Positions 40,727-49,928 of a stretch of 64,000 nt of DNA are shown here, piece by piece (position 1 is the first letter of the stretch; each line of letters begins with the position of its first letter). This DNA is from Oceanobacillus sp. J11TS1. Lineage in GTDB: Bacteria > Bacillota > Bacilli > Bacillales > Amphibacillaceae. Under the pieces are notes generated by a model. The model saw only the letters and a list, made by a program, of their open reading frames with translations. It ran no database searches and was not told the DNA's origin. The translations under genes were made by a program, and so were the position numbers. The DNA lies in contig NZ_BORO01000001.1 of the NCBI RefSeq assembly GCF_018333215.1, positions 418,693 through 482,692 of the forward strand, written 5' to 3'.

Positions 40727-41968
40727 ATGCAAGTAGAATCATTTATAAAAGAAGCAGAAAAAGATTGTTTAAAAGGTCATCAATATATTCAAGAAATTGT
40801 GGAGGAAAATCAACGGCGCGTACTTGAGGCATTTCGAAATCATCGTATTAGTGATACACACCTGCAAGGAACAACAGGTTATGGCTATGATGATTTAGGC
40901 AGAGATGGATTAGAAGCTGTTTATGCCGAAGTGTTTGGTGGTGAAGATGCTGTCGTACGTCCACAAATTGTATCAGGGACGCATGCGATAACCACGGCTT
41001 TATTTGGTGTATTACGTCCGCAAGATGAACTCGTATATATTACAGGCCACCCATACGATACGTTGGAAGAGGTGATCGGGAAACCGGGCAAAGAAGAAGG
41101 AGCTCTTTCTGACTTTCAAATTGGTTATCGTGAAGTTGCTCTAAAAAGCACAGGAGAAGTAGATTTAGAAGAAGTAAAAAGAAGTTGGAGCAAAGAGACT
41201 AAAGTCATCGCAATTCAACGGTCAAAAGGTTATGGAGACAGGCCTTCATTTACGATCCGTGAAATAAAAAAGATGGTTGATTTTGTAAAAGAAATCGATC
41301 CATCTGTCATTGTGTTTGTTGATAATTGCTATGGAGAGTTCACAGAAACCCAAGAGCCTTTACATGTTGGCGCGGATTTGATGGCGGGATCGTTAATCAA
41401 GAATCCCGGCGGTGGATTGGTACGAGCTGGCGGATATATCGCAGGCCGTAAAGATTTAATTCATTTATGTGCTAATCGTCTGACGGCTCCTGGTCTTGGA
41501 AAAGAAACCGGAGCTTCTCTCGGCATGCTCCAAGAAATGTATCAAGGCTTCTTTATGGCACCACATACGGTAGGAGAGGCTTTAAAAGGAGCGTTATTGA
41601 CAGCGCGTTTTCTAGAATTAGCAGGTTTTAAAACATCTCCATCTTATCTGGAGAAAAGAACAGATTTGATACAAACGGTTACTTTTAATAAAGCGGAAGA
41701 AATGATTGCTTTTTGCCAGGCAATTCAAGAAAATTCTCCAATAAATTCATATGTAAAACCTTACCCTAGTGAGATGCCAGGTTATGAAGATCAAGTAATT
41801 ATGGCTGCAGGCACATTTATTCAAGGGGCAAGTATAGAGCTATCTGCTGATGGGCCGATCAGGCCGCCTTACACAGCTTATGTTCAAGGTGGGTTAACTT
41901 ACACGCATGTTAAAATCGCGATCGTAGAAGCCGTGAAAACATTGAAAAATCAAGGTTTTATTTTTTAG
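40727..41968 (+). CDS. ynbB: PLP-dependent protein of the methionine gamma-lyase/aluminium-resistance family
   Basis: Fold-type I PLP enzyme family conserved just upstream of glnR in bacilli; the true substrate is not known. The PLP lysine is predicted in GSLIKNPGGGLVRAGGYIAG (about residues 223-242), preceded by VFVDNCYGEF. The start (DTHLQGTTGYGYDDLGRDGLE) is typical. 413 residues. It lies 3 bases after hflX with GAGGAG as ribosome-binding site. The names given to the family rest on similarity or on older resistance phenotypes and should not be read as a function. Confidence 0.9.
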   Translation: MQVESFIKEAEKDCLKGHQYIQEIVEENQRRVLEAFRNHRISDTHLQGTTGYGYDDLGRDGLEAVYAEVFGGEDAVVRPQIVSGTHAITTALFGVLRPQDELVYITGHPYDTLEEVIGKPGKEEGALSDFQIGYREVALKSTGEVDLEEVKRSWSKETKVIAIQRSKGYGDRPSFTIREIKKMVDFVKEIDPSVIVFVDNCYGEFTETQEPLHVGADLMAGSLIKNPGGGLVRAGGYIAGRKDLIHLCANRLTAPGLGKETGASLGMLQEMYQGFFMAPHTVGEALKGALLTARFLELAGFKTSPSYLEKRTDLIQTVTFNKAEEMIAFCQAIQENSPINSYVKPYPSEMPGYEDQVIMAAGTFIQGASIELSADGPIRPPYTAYVQGGLTYTHVKIAIVEAVKTLKNQGFIF

Positions 41969-42002
41969 TTATCGGGAAAATAGTAATAGCATAGATTTTA
42001 TA

Positions 42003-42053
42003 TGTAAAGTAACCTGACATAGCGTTGACATCATACCTGACATAATTTATACT
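42003..42053 (+). promoter_or_regulatory. glnRA promoter with two GlnR/TnrA-type operators
   Basis: TGTAAAGTAACCTGACA (42003-42019) fits the GlnR/TnrA consensus TGTNA-N7-TNACA exactly. A second, half-degenerate copy, TGACATCATACCTGACA (42026-42042), overlaps the promoter TTGACA (42025-42030), 17-bp spacer, TATACT (42048-42053). The layout closely follows the autorepressed glnRA operator of B. subtilis. Confidence 0.85.
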
Positions 42054-42083
42054 GAAAATATCATGAAAGAAGGGGGTCATTTT

Positions 42084-42488
42084 TTGAATGATCAAGACCG
42101 TCGTTCAATGCCCTTATTTTCTATAGGAATAGTGATGAAATTAACCGAATTGACCGCGAGACAAATTCGTTATTATGAAGCAAATGATTTAATTGCTCCG
42201 GAACGAACAAAAGGAAATCAACGTTTATTTTCATTTAATGATGTGGATCGACTGCTGCAAATTAAGGATCTTTTAGACAAAGGATTAAATATGGCGGGAA
42301 TTAAGCTACTGCTGCAGGAAGAAGAAAAAGAAATTCCGGAAGCAGATTCAAAGAAGAAAAAAGCGCCGGCTAATTTATCTGATAAAGAGCTGCGAACCAT
42401 TTTAAAAAATGAATTAAACGATGCAGGAAGATACGGTAGAGCAAGTATGAGGCAGGGGGAACTAGCACGTTTCTTTGTAAAACGCTAA
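42084..42488 (+). CDS. glnR: MerR-family repressor GlnR
   Basis: Represses glnRA and other nitrogen genes when glutamine is plentiful, activated by feedback-inhibited glutamine synthetase. The sequence [53 protein letters not shown] is clearly GlnR, with the MerR winged helix. The C-terminal tail, which binds GlnA in B. subtilis, ends ARFFVKR. ATG 42063 precedes the Shine-Dalgarno AGGGGG (42071-42076), so the start is TTG 42084 (134 residues). glnA lies 83 bases downstream. Confidence 0.94.
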   Translation: MNDQDRRSMPLFSIGIVMKLTELTARQIRYYEANDLIAPERTKGNQRLFSFNDVDRLLQIKDLLDKGLNMAGIKLLLQEEEKEIPEADSKKKKAPANLSDKELRTILKNELNDAGRYGRASMRQGELARFFVKR

Positions 42489-42497
42489 GGTCAGGTT

Positions 42498-42543
42498 GAA
42501 AAAAGTTCTTACTGAAAACTCAAGGTAGGGAAGACTTTTTTTC
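42498..42543 (+). terminator. Imperfect hairpin between glnR and glnA
   Basis: GAAAAAAGT (from 42498) pairs with ACTTTTTTTC (to 42543), with CTTAC and GTAGGG continuing the stem. It could attenuate or process the glnRA mRNA; glnA has no separate promoter that I can see in the short gap. Confidence 0.4.
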
Positions 42544-42571
42544 ATAGTAATGAATTTTAGGAGGAGAACAA

Positions 42572-43909
42572 ATGGCTAAGAAATTAACGAAAGAAGAAAT
42601 TAAAAAACAGATTAAAGAGGAGAATGTTCGCTTTATTCGTCTGCAATTCACAGATATGCTGGGAACGATTAAAAATGTTGAGATTCCCTTAAGTCAATTA
42701 GATAAAGCATTAGATAATAAAATGGCTTTTGACGGATCAAGTATCGAAGGTTTTGTACGTATTGAAGAATCAGATATGCTGCTGCATCCAGATTTAGATA
42801 CATTCATCGTCTTCCCTTGGACTTCTGAAAAAGGAAAAGTAGCACGTTTTATTTGCGATATTTATAATCCGGATGGAACTCCTTTTGCAGGCTGCCCTCG
42901 TTATAATTTGAAACGCAACCTTGAAAAAATGGAGGAATTAGGTTTTGATTCATTTAATATTGGTGCGGAGCCAGAGTTCTTCTTATTCAAACTTGATGAA
43001 AAAGGAGAGCCTACATTAGAATTAAATGACCATGGCGGATATTTTGACTTAGCCCCCACAGACTTAGGTGAAAACTGTCGTCGTGATATTGTTCTAGAAC
43101 TTGAAGAAATGGGCTTCGAAATCGAAGCTTCTCACCATGAGGTTGCACCTGGACAGCATGAAATTGATTTTAAATATTCTGATGCAGTAAAGCATGCAGA
43201 TGATATCCAAACCTTTAAGTTAGTAGTTAAGACAATTGCTAGAAAACATAACCTCCACGCAACATTTATGCCAAAACCATTATTCGGTGTAAATGGATCT
43301 GGAATGCATGTTAACATGTCTCTTTTCTCTGGGGGAGAAAATAAATTTTATGATCCAGAAGGCGAGCTAGAACTTAGTCAAACAGCTTATCAGTTTATCG
43401 CTGGTATCATTGATCACGCAACGAACTTTACTGCAGTGACAAACCCTACGATAAACTCTTATAAGCGCTTGGTGCCTGGTTATGAAGCACCTTGTTATGT
43501 TGCGTGGTCAGCATCGAACCGAAGTCCACTTGTTCGTATTCCAAGCTCTCGCGGATTAAGCACCCGAGTGGAAGTACGCAGTGTAGATCCGGCTGCAAAT
43601 CCATATATGGCATTGGCTGTTCTATTATCTTCTGGTTTAGACGGGATTAAGAGAAAGCTAGATGTTCCTGAATCTGTAGACCGTAATATTTATGTGATGG
43701 ATAAAGCAGAGCGTGAAGAAAATGGCGTTAAAGATTTACCAGCTACATTAAAAGAAGCAATGAACTTGCTTGAAAAAGATGAAGTACTTGTAGAATCTTT
43801 AGGGGAGCATTTATTCGAGCACTTTATTGAAGCAAAAGATATCGAATGGGACATGTTCCGCACAACTGTTCATCCTTGGGAACGTGAGCAATATTTAACG
43901 AACTACTAA
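42572..43909 (+). CDS. glnA: Glutamine synthetase, type I
   Basis: Makes glutamine from glutamate, ammonia and ATP; dodecamer. In bacilli its feedback-inhibited form also controls GlnR and TnrA. Active-site segments are visible: [19 protein letters not shown] (about residues 51-69), GAEPEFFLF (about 131-139), [19 protein letters not shown] (about 231-249) and [23 protein letters not shown] (about 291-313). 445 residues, the GSI-alpha length, without the adenylylation region of enteric enzymes. AGGAGGAG precedes the ATG. Confidence 0.97.
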   Translation: MAKKLTKEEIKKQIKEENVRFIRLQFTDMLGTIKNVEIPLSQLDKALDNKMAFDGSSIEGFVRIEESDMLLHPDLDTFIVFPWTSEKGKVARFICDIYNPDGTPFAGCPRYNLKRNLEKMEELGFDSFNIGAEPEFFLFKLDEKGEPTLELNDHGGYFDLAPTDLGENCRRDIVLELEEMGFEIEASHHEVAPGQHEIDFKYSDAVKHADDIQTFKLVVKTIARKHNLHATFMPKPLFGVNGSGMHVNMSLFSGGENKFYDPEGELELSQTAYQFIAGIIDHATNFTAVTNPTINSYKRLVPGYEAPCYVAWSASNRSPLVRIPSSRGLSTRVEVRSVDPAANPYMALAVLLSSGLDGIKRKLDVPESVDRNIYVMDKAEREENGVKDLPATLKEAMNLLEKDEVLVESLGEHLFEHFIEAKDIEWDMFRTTVHPWEREQYLTNY

Positions 43910-44009
43910 GTCTGTAAATAGTTATAGAAAGGGTTTTGGAGTTTGTGCATTTTGATTGAATCCTTTATGGAATTTTAAGAGCAACCATAACCTAAGAATT
44001 TATATTTAA

Positions 44010-44047
44010 AAATACTGGCAATGTATTTTGTACATGCCAGTATTTTT
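44010..44047 (+). terminator. Terminator after glnA
   Basis: AAATACTGGCA (44010-44020) and TGCCAGTATTT (44035-44045), with inner ATGTA/TACAT, followed by TTG. It closes the glnRA operon. The gap to the convergent aspartokinase gene also holds the near-palindrome GGTGATAAGTTATCACC (44077-44093). Confidence 0.85.
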
Positions 44048-44143
44048 GTGTATAAATAATAGGACAACATTAAATCGGTGATAAGTTATCACCCCAATAT
44101 GTTAATTTGTACTTAGCATGCGTTTATTTCAACCTTATAAATC

Positions 44144-44185
44144 TAAAAAACATCCATATGAATAGGCGTACTATTCATATGGATG
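44144..44185 (-). terminator. Terminator of the aspartokinase gene
   Basis: CATCCATATGAATAG (44151-44165) and CTATTCATATGGATG (44171-44185) form a perfect 15-bp stem with a 5-base loop, followed on the minus strand by TTTTTTAG. Confidence 0.9.
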
Positions 44186-44192
44186 TTCGTTG

Positions 44193-45590
44193 TTACTTAT
44201 GTCCTCTTACGGAAACAGGTGGAATTTTCAAGTTGGTTGCATCATCTGTAAAGAATTCTTTGTATAAGGATTGAATCGCTTTTTCCAAGTCAACAGCATG
44301 AATACCAAACATCATGGATACTTCAGAAGAGCCCTGGTTAATCATATCGATATTCACTCCGGCCTTCGCAAAAGATGCGGTAGCTTTGGCGGCAACTCCA
44401 ATCGTATTCTCTAATCCTTCGCCGACAATCATCACAACAGCTAGATCACGATGAATGCTTACAGTATCAACATGCAGTTCATTGCGAATTCGATCGATAA
44501 CCACCTTTTCTTTTTCTGGTGTGAATTGATGATCCCTGAAAATAACAGACATATCGTCAATACCAGAAGGTGTATGCTCAAAAGAAATCCCTTCGTCTTC
44601 AAATATATTTAAAAGTTTCCTGCCAAAGCCAATTTCCCGGTTCATTAAAAATTTACTTACATATAAACTGCAGAATCCAACATCACTTGCGATACCAACA
44701 ACGCATTGATTTGTAACATCTCTTTCTGCAACGACCATGGTACCAGGGGCATCCGGATTGTTTGTATTCTTAATACAAACAGGGATTTGCTCTCTGAAAG
44801 CCGGGATGAGCGCTTCGTCATGAAAAACAGAAAAGCCTGCATAAGACAGCTCGCGCATTTCTTTGTAAGTTAAAACGGAAATATCTTTTGGATTTTCCAC
44901 GAAATTTGGATTTACTGCAAAAACAGAATCGACATCGGTGAAATTTTCATATAAACTTGCTTTTGTTCCAGCGGCAAGAATAGCCCCGGTGATATCGGAT
45001 CCGCCACGTGAGAATGTTACTAAATCATTCTCTGTCGTATAACCGAAAAACCCAGGAACTACAGCGACATCCTCTCGCTCACGAAGTTTATAAATAATAG
45101 GAAAACTTTGAGGCAGCAATTGTGCTTGACCTGGCTCATTGCTTACAAAAATACCTGCATCTTTTGGATTAACATAGCTTGCATCTATGCTTAAACGGTT
45201 TAAATAAGCACTTACAATTTTAGCGGAACTATCTTCTCCAATTGATTTTAAGGCATCAAGCTGCGCTAAAGGTGATGCATCAAAATAAAGGTACTTTTGA
45301 ATTGTTTGATGGATATCTTCTAAAATATGATGATCTAGTTCTAATTCATCGACTATCTCTTGAAACCTATCCATGATTTTTTGTAAATGCAATTCATAAT
45401 CTTGGTTATTTTGTTTCGCATAACATAAATCGATTAACAAATCCGTCATTTTCACATCTCCAGAGAAACGTTTCCCTGGTGCAGATACAACGATAACCTT
45501 CCGTGAGGGATCTGACTTAATAATATTTGCCACCTTTTTAATTTGTGTTGCATTTGCTACAGAACTTCCCCCGAATTTTGCTACTTTCAT
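44193..45590 (-). CDS. Aspartate kinase, class III type (YclM/ThrD-like)
   Basis: Phosphorylates aspartate at the head of the lysine, threonine and methionine pathway. N-terminal kinase motif KFGGSSVAN (about residues 4-12), VVPGFFGYT and TFSRGGSDITGAILA (about 191-205) are typical, and two C-terminal ACT domains follow (about 300-455). 465 residues in one piece, monofunctional. Its length and sequence resemble B. subtilis YclM rather than DapG or LysC. No lysine riboswitch is recognisable in the ~300 bp upstream, so control may be by threonine or otherwise. Confidence 0.92.
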   Translation of the reverse strand: MKVAKFGGSSVANATQIKKVANIIKSDPSRKVIVVSAPGKRFSGDVKMTDLLIDLCYAKQNNQDYELHLQKIMDRFQEIVDELELDHHILEDIHQTIQKYLYFDASPLAQLDALKSIGEDSSAKIVSAYLNRLSIDASYVNPKDAGIFVSNEPGQAQLLPQSFPIIYKLREREDVAVVPGFFGYTTENDLVTFSRGGSDITGAILAAGTKASLYENFTDVDSVFAVNPNFVENPKDISVLTYKEMRELSYAGFSVFHDEALIPAFREQIPVCIKNTNNPDAPGTMVVAERDVTNQCVVGIASDVGFCSLYVSKFLMNREIGFGRKLLNIFEDEGISFEHTPSGIDDMSVIFRDHQFTPEKEKVVIDRIRNELHVDTVSIHRDLAVVMIVGEGLENTIGVAAKATASFAKAGVNIDMINQGSSEVSMMFGIHAVDLEKAIQSLYKEFFTDDATNLKIPPVSVRGHK

Positions 45591-45868
45591 TTTTAATGAT
45601 CCCCCATTTCAAATTTCCAATAAAGCTTGTTATAAGCTAAAAAGCAATAAGAATTTAGTGTGCAATGTTATTTATTTTTATTAATATAACATATTTTCTG
45701 TTAAATTAAAGAGGAAATTGAAAAAAAGAGAGAAAAACCGCGGAAATAACGCTTTCATTTTATTGTTGGATAGCATTTTCTAATGATAGCAATAAGAAAT
45801 GGAGTTTATAACTTATTTTCACTATCATTTGAATAAGACTGCATCAATAGAGATTTATGCAAATAAAT

Positions 45869-45896
45869 AGATCCTATCTCGGTGGAAATAGGATCT
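45869..45896 (-). terminator. Terminator of yqzF
   Basis: AGATCCTATCTC (45869-45880) faces GAAATAGGATCT (45885-45896), a near-perfect 12-bp stem with a 4-base loop, followed on the minus strand by ATTTATTTG. The rest of the 310-bp gap (45591-45868) is AT-rich and holds the aspartokinase promoter region; no other feature was recognised there. Confidence 0.75.
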
Positions 45897-45900
45897 GTCC

Positions 45901-46131
45901 TCACATTGCTTTCTTCTTATTGTTCTGTTTTTTTCGATCTCGATAGACAATAAAACCGCCGAGAAATAAAAGCCCGCCGAGAAATAAAATTAAACCGGCG
46001 ATAAACTGAATACTTCCGTAAAGAAAAATAGCATAGTATTCATCGAATAGTGTATCGCGCATTAATTTGATCCCGAAAGCTGCAATCACCCCGGGGATAA
46101 ATAAAATGATTAAAGCGAGGTTTCTTTGCAT
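45901..46131 (-). CDS. yqzF: DUF2627 small membrane protein YqzF
   Basis: 76 residues with two hydrophobic segments (LALIILFIPGVIAAFGIKLM and FIAGLILFLGGLLFLGGFIVY) and a basic C-terminus (RDRKKQNNKKKAM). This is the DUF2627 family found divergent from bkdR in B. subtilis (yqzF). An AGGAG site precedes the ATG. The function is unknown; the topology predicts two membrane spans with the basic tail in the cytoplasm. Confidence 0.88.
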   Translation of the reverse strand: MQRNLALIILFIPGVIAAFGIKLMRDTLFDEYYAIFLYGSIQFIAGLILFLGGLLFLGGFIVYRDRKKQNNKKKAM

Positions 46132-46465
46132 AAAACTCCTACTCCTTTGTTAAATACTCCCATTATGTCCATTCCTGTTTTTTAATCTATGTACATTAGA
46201 TAGAAGAAAAGCTTCCTTCTTTATATCCGGGAAAATATCCGGGAAACATCCAAATCAAGCGTCTAGATTAACAAATAAATTTCTAACTAGTGATTACACT
46301 AACCAGTGTAGTGATTTGCTGAAATGATTGCTACGATAATCTTTCTAAGAACTCGACATAATTATATCAAAGACGGTCGAAAAATAGAAATAGAATTTGT
46401 TTGCTAAATTATGCATGGTATCGTATGATGAAAGTGTGCAAATAAATTCAAGGTGGATGAAAAGT
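46132..46465. other. yqzF-bkdR divergent intergenic region
   Basis: No gene. It contains a tandem ATATCCGGGAAA-type repeat (46222-46245) and an inverted repeat TACACTAACCAGTGTA (46295-46310) that is flanked by direct copies of AGTGATT. These could be operator-like sites, but nothing links them to a known regulator. Confidence 0.4.
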
Positions 46466-48508
46466 ATGAAACAAGTTCTAATAGTTGGCGCTGGAAAGGG
46501 TGGGACAGCATTATTTCGCCTTTTCAAAGAAACCAAGCGAATGAAAATTTGTGCAATTGTTGATAAGAACCCGAATGCTCCCGCTATGAAGTTAGCTGAG
46601 GAAATGAATGTTCATACGAGTACAGAATGGAAAAATTGGATTCACCATGATATTGATATTGTCATTAATGTAACAGGAGAAGAAGATTTATTTGAAGAAA
46701 TGATTGCGTTGTTTCCAAGAAAAACAATTATAATTCCTGGGACTGTGGCAAATATTATGTATGAATTAATTCATGAGAAGACCAACTTGACGAATGAAGT
46801 TAAAGTACAGGCTAATCGATTAGAATTAATTTTAAACCATATGAACGATGGCATGATTGTTGTTAATAAAAATGAACAAGTTCAGCTGTTAAATCGACGT
46901 GCAGAACAAATACTCGGAAAGAAAGAAAAAGAGCATAAAGGAAAGCATGTCAAAGAATTATTAAAAACAAGCCGATTGCCGCATGTTCTAAGGAGCCAAA
47001 GAACAGAATTAAATCAAAAGACTATTTTAGATAATGACAAAAAAGTCATTGCTTCGCGCATACCAATCATTAATAAAACAGGTGATTTAGTAGGGGCTTT
47101 CGCTGTTTTTAAAGATATTACAGAAGTGGTCCAGTTAGCAGAAGAGAATACGGATTTAAATGAAATAAAAACGATGTTAGAAGCAATCATTAAATCATCT
47201 GATGAGGCGATTAGCGTCGTGGACGAACAGGGGAAGGGCTTAATTATTAATCCAGCCTACACAAGAATAACCGGTTTAACAGAAGAAGAGGTTATTGGGA
47301 AACCGGCGACAGTGGATATATCTGAAGGTGAGAGCGTGCATCTAAAGGTTTTGAAAACCCGCCGTGCTGTTCGTGGAGTACATATGAAAGTTGGACCTTC
47401 AAAAAAAGATGTCATTGTAAATGTTGCTCCGATTATTGTACAAGGGAAAATGAAAGGCAGTGTTGGAGTACTTCATGATGTAAGTGAATTACAAGCTGTA
47501 ACAAAAGAGTTAAAACGAGCACGGCAGATCATACGAAATTTAGAAGAAAGATATACATTTGATGATATTATAGGTCATTCTCCAGAGATGAAACTTGCGT
47601 TAGAGCAGGCAAAAGTTGGCGCTAAGACACCAGCAATTGTGCTATTAAGAGGAGAAACAGGTACAGGGAAAGAATTATTTGCTCATGCTATACATCATGA
47701 AAGTGATCGTAAGTACAATAAATTTATTCGGGTGAATTGTGCAGCATTATCTGAACCGAATTTGGATAAAGAGCTGTTTGGTTCGGTAGAAGAGGATGTT
47801 GGACAATTAACAAAAAAGAAAGGTTTATTTGAAGAAGCAAATAACGGGACTATTTTTCTCGATGAAATTGGTGAACTAAGCTTATCTATTCAAGAAAAAT
47901 TGCTGCATGTATTAAGGGATAAACAAGTAATCCCTGTTGGCAGTACAGATCCAACACCTGTTGATGTTCGTATTATTACTGGAACGAATATCAATTTAGA
48001 GAAAGCCGTAATGAATAATAAATTTCGGGAAGACCTCTATTATCAAATGAATAAACTGCCGATATCTATACCCTCATTAAGAGAACGTAAAGAGGATATT
48101 CCTATCCTAGTTCAGCATATTATCGAGCAGCTAAATGAAGAATATGGAAAAAATGTGCGAGGGATATCTGAAGAAGCTCTAGACAAACTAAGAAGATATG
48201 ATTGGCCAGGTAATGTAAGAGAGTTGGCCAATGTGATTAGTCATTCTATGATCTTTATTGGAAATATAGAGGAACAGATTGAAGCATCGCATTTACCTGA
48301 ATTACAAACAAATAAAGCAACAATACACCAAGATAATGAGCAGGTAGAAGAACCGCTAAAATTACAAGAAGCTTTAGACCGTTATGAAAAGAGATATTTG
48401 GAAAAAGTTTATCAACAATGTAATAAAAATAAGACAAAGACTGCAAAAGCTTTACAAATATCTGTACGAAATCTGTATTATAAACTGGAAAAATATCAGA
48501 TTGAATAG
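46466..48508 (+). CDS. bkdR: BkdR-type AAA+ enhancer-binding-like regulator lacking GAFTGA
   Basis: Regulator next to the bkd genes, 680 residues. The N-terminal part looks like a Rossmann domain (VLIVGAGKGGTALFRLF), followed by two PAS domains (about residues 125-235 and 245-355) and an AAA+ domain with Walker A RGETGTGKELFAHA (about 395) and Walker B GTIFLDEIGEL (about 463). The C-terminal Fis-type helix-turn-helix is KTKTAKALQISVRNLYYKLEKY. Between ELFGS and KKGLFEEA, where sigma-54 activators carry GAFTGA, the sequence is VEEDVGQLTKK. AAGGTGG selects ATG 46466 over upstream in-frame ATGs at 46397 and 46457. Confidence 0.88.
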   Translation: MKQVLIVGAGKGGTALFRLFKETKRMKICAIVDKNPNAPAMKLAEEMNVHTSTEWKNWIHHDIDIVINVTGEEDLFEEMIALFPRKTIIIPGTVANIMYELIHEKTNLTNEVKVQANRLELILNHMNDGMIVVNKNEQVQLLNRRAEQILGKKEKEHKGKHVKELLKTSRLPHVLRSQRTELNQKTILDNDKKVIASRIPIINKTGDLVGAFAVFKDITEVVQLAEENTDLNEIKTMLEAIIKSSDEAISVVDEQGKGLIINPAYTRITGLTEEEVIGKPATVDISEGESVHLKVLKTRRAVRGVHMKVGPSKKDVIVNVAPIIVQGKMKGSVGVLHDVSELQAVTKELKRARQIIRNLEERYTFDDIIGHSPEMKLALEQAKVGAKTPAIVLLRGETGTGKELFAHAIHHESDRKYNKFIRVNCAALSEPNLDKELFGSVEEDVGQLTKKKGLFEEANNGTIFLDEIGELSLSIQEKLLHVLRDKQVIPVGSTDPTPVDVRIITGTNINLEKAVMNNKFREDLYYQMNKLPISIPSLRERKEDIPILVQHIIEQLNEEYGKNVRGISEEALDKLRRYDWPGNVRELANVISHSMIFIGNIEEQIEASHLPELQTNKATIHQDNEQVEEPLKLQEALDRYEKRYLEKVYQQCNKNKTKTAKALQISVRNLYYKLEKYQIE

Positions 48509-48594
48509 CATATTATGCAATGTTTTGCAAGGTAGGAATGACAGTAGGGAATGACACTCGCAGAACTTGGAGTATGTTTACATGTCTGTCTGTT

Positions 48595-48623
48595 TTGCGT
48601 TTGTTATCTATAGATAGTTATAA
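48595..48623 (+). promoter_or_regulatory. Sigma-A-like promoter before bcd with palindromic spacer
   Basis: TTGCGT (48595-48600), a 17-bp spacer and TTATAA (48618-48623). The spacer holds a perfect 12-bp palindrome, TATCTATAGATA (48605-48616), a candidate operator. No TGGCAC-N5-TTGCA sigma-54 element was found in the 150 bp between bkdR and bcd. Confidence 0.5.
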
Positions 48624-48662
48624 GTTTTAGCGAACTTTATGAGTGAATTAGGAGGGGTACAC

Positions 48663-49760
48663 ATGGAAATCTTTAGTTACTTAGAAAAATATGATTATGA
48701 ACAATTGCTTTTTTGTCAAGACAAACATTCAGGGTTGAAGGCAGTCATTGCCATTCACGACACGACATTAGGACCTGCGTTAGGCGGGACTAGGATGTGG
48801 ACTTATAATTCTGAAGCGGATGCTATTGAGGATGCGTTACGCCTGGCAAAAGGCATGACATACAAAAATGCAGCTGCCGGCTTAGACCTTGGCGGCGGAA
48901 AAACGGTTATAATAGGGGATCCTAAAAAGGATAAGAACCCTGAAATGTTTCGTGCATTTGGACGCTTTATTCAAGGGTTAAATGGCAGGTATATTACAGC
49001 CGAAGACGTTGGAACAAGTGAATTTGATATGGATCAAATTGCGCTTGAAACCGATTATGTAACAGGCGTGTCTTCTTATAGCGGAACTTCTGGTAATCCT
49101 TCACCTGTTACAGCATTAGGAATTTATCAAGGAATGAAAGCGACAGCGAAAGAAGCTTTTGGATCAGAGTCCTTGGAGGGTAAAGTTATTGCTGTACAAG
49201 GTGTCGGAAATGTTGCTTATCATTTATGTAAATTATTACATGATGAAGGTGCCGAGTTAGTGGTGACAGATATTAATAAGGATGCAGTTAAACGCGCGCA
49301 AGTTGATTTTAATGCAAAGGCTGTTGATCCAGATGACATTTATGATGTGGACTGCGATATTTATGCGCCATGTGCTCTAGGAGCTACGATAAATGATCAG
49401 ACAATTCCTCGATTAAAAGCAAAAGTAGTAGCTGGCTCAGCGAATAATCAATTAAAAAATGCAGAGCATGGGGATATTCTTCATGAAAAAGGAATTTTAT
49501 ATGCACCAGACTATGTGATAAATGCAGGCGGGGTCATTAACGTTGCAGATGAATTAATTGGTTATAACAGAGAGCGTGCAATACAGAATGTACAGCGTAT
49601 TTATAAAAACTTAGAACAGGTATTTGAAATTTCAAATCGTGATCAAATCCCTACTTATATAGCTGCAGATCGACTTGCAGAAGAAAGAATTCAAGCAAAG
49701 AAAAATTCGCGTAACCAATTTTTAACAAACGAGCGAAATATTTTACATCGCAGACAATAG
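48663..49760 (+). CDS. bcd: Leucine dehydrogenase
   Basis: NAD-dependent oxidative deamination of leucine, isoleucine and valine to the branched-chain keto acids. 365 residues. The catalytic region [10 protein letters not shown] and [13 protein letters not shown] (about residues 36-90) and the Rossmann motif [18 protein letters not shown] (about 176-193) are present. AGGAGGGG upstream fixes ATG 48663 rather than 48639. In B. subtilis ptb lies between bkdR and bcd; here bcd directly follows bkdR. Confidence 0.95.
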   Translation: MEIFSYLEKYDYEQLLFCQDKHSGLKAVIAIHDTTLGPALGGTRMWTYNSEADAIEDALRLAKGMTYKNAAAGLDLGGGKTVIIGDPKKDKNPEMFRAFGRFIQGLNGRYITAEDVGTSEFDMDQIALETDYVTGVSSYSGTSGNPSPVTALGIYQGMKATAKEAFGSESLEGKVIAVQGVGNVAYHLCKLLHDEGAELVVTDINKDAVKRAQVDFNAKAVDPDDIYDVDCDIYAPCALGATINDQTIPRLKAKVVAGSANNQLKNAEHGDILHEKGILYAPDYVINAGGVINVADELIGYNRERAIQNVQRIYKNLEQVFEISNRDQIPTYIAADRLAEERIQAKKNSRNQFLTNERNILHRRQ

Positions 49761-49928
49761 GATAAATCTTCCATTCTGAATAAAGAGATTTATTCTCTGG
49801 GGATAATTTCTCCGTAAACTCCATCACTGCAGGCTGATTCATCGCCTGCTGCTTAGATGGATTAGTGTGTATTTCTAATAAGCGTTCCCAATAAACTTTA
49901 TAAAAAGGTAAATAATGGAGGTTGTATT

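Noticed and set aside
45745-45770. A cre-like CcpA site upstream of the aspartokinase gene (TGAAAGCGTTAT)
   Set aside because: Only one half fits the catabolite-responsive consensus; the other arm is missing.
45591-45900. Lysine riboswitch before the aspartokinase gene
   Set aside because: The conserved L-box core and a leader terminator could not be recognised in this AT-rich stretch.
48509-48662. Sigma-54 promoter before bcd (ATGACAC ... ACTTGG)
   Set aside because: The spacing between the GG-like and GC-like elements is several bases too long and the -12 TTGCA is absent.
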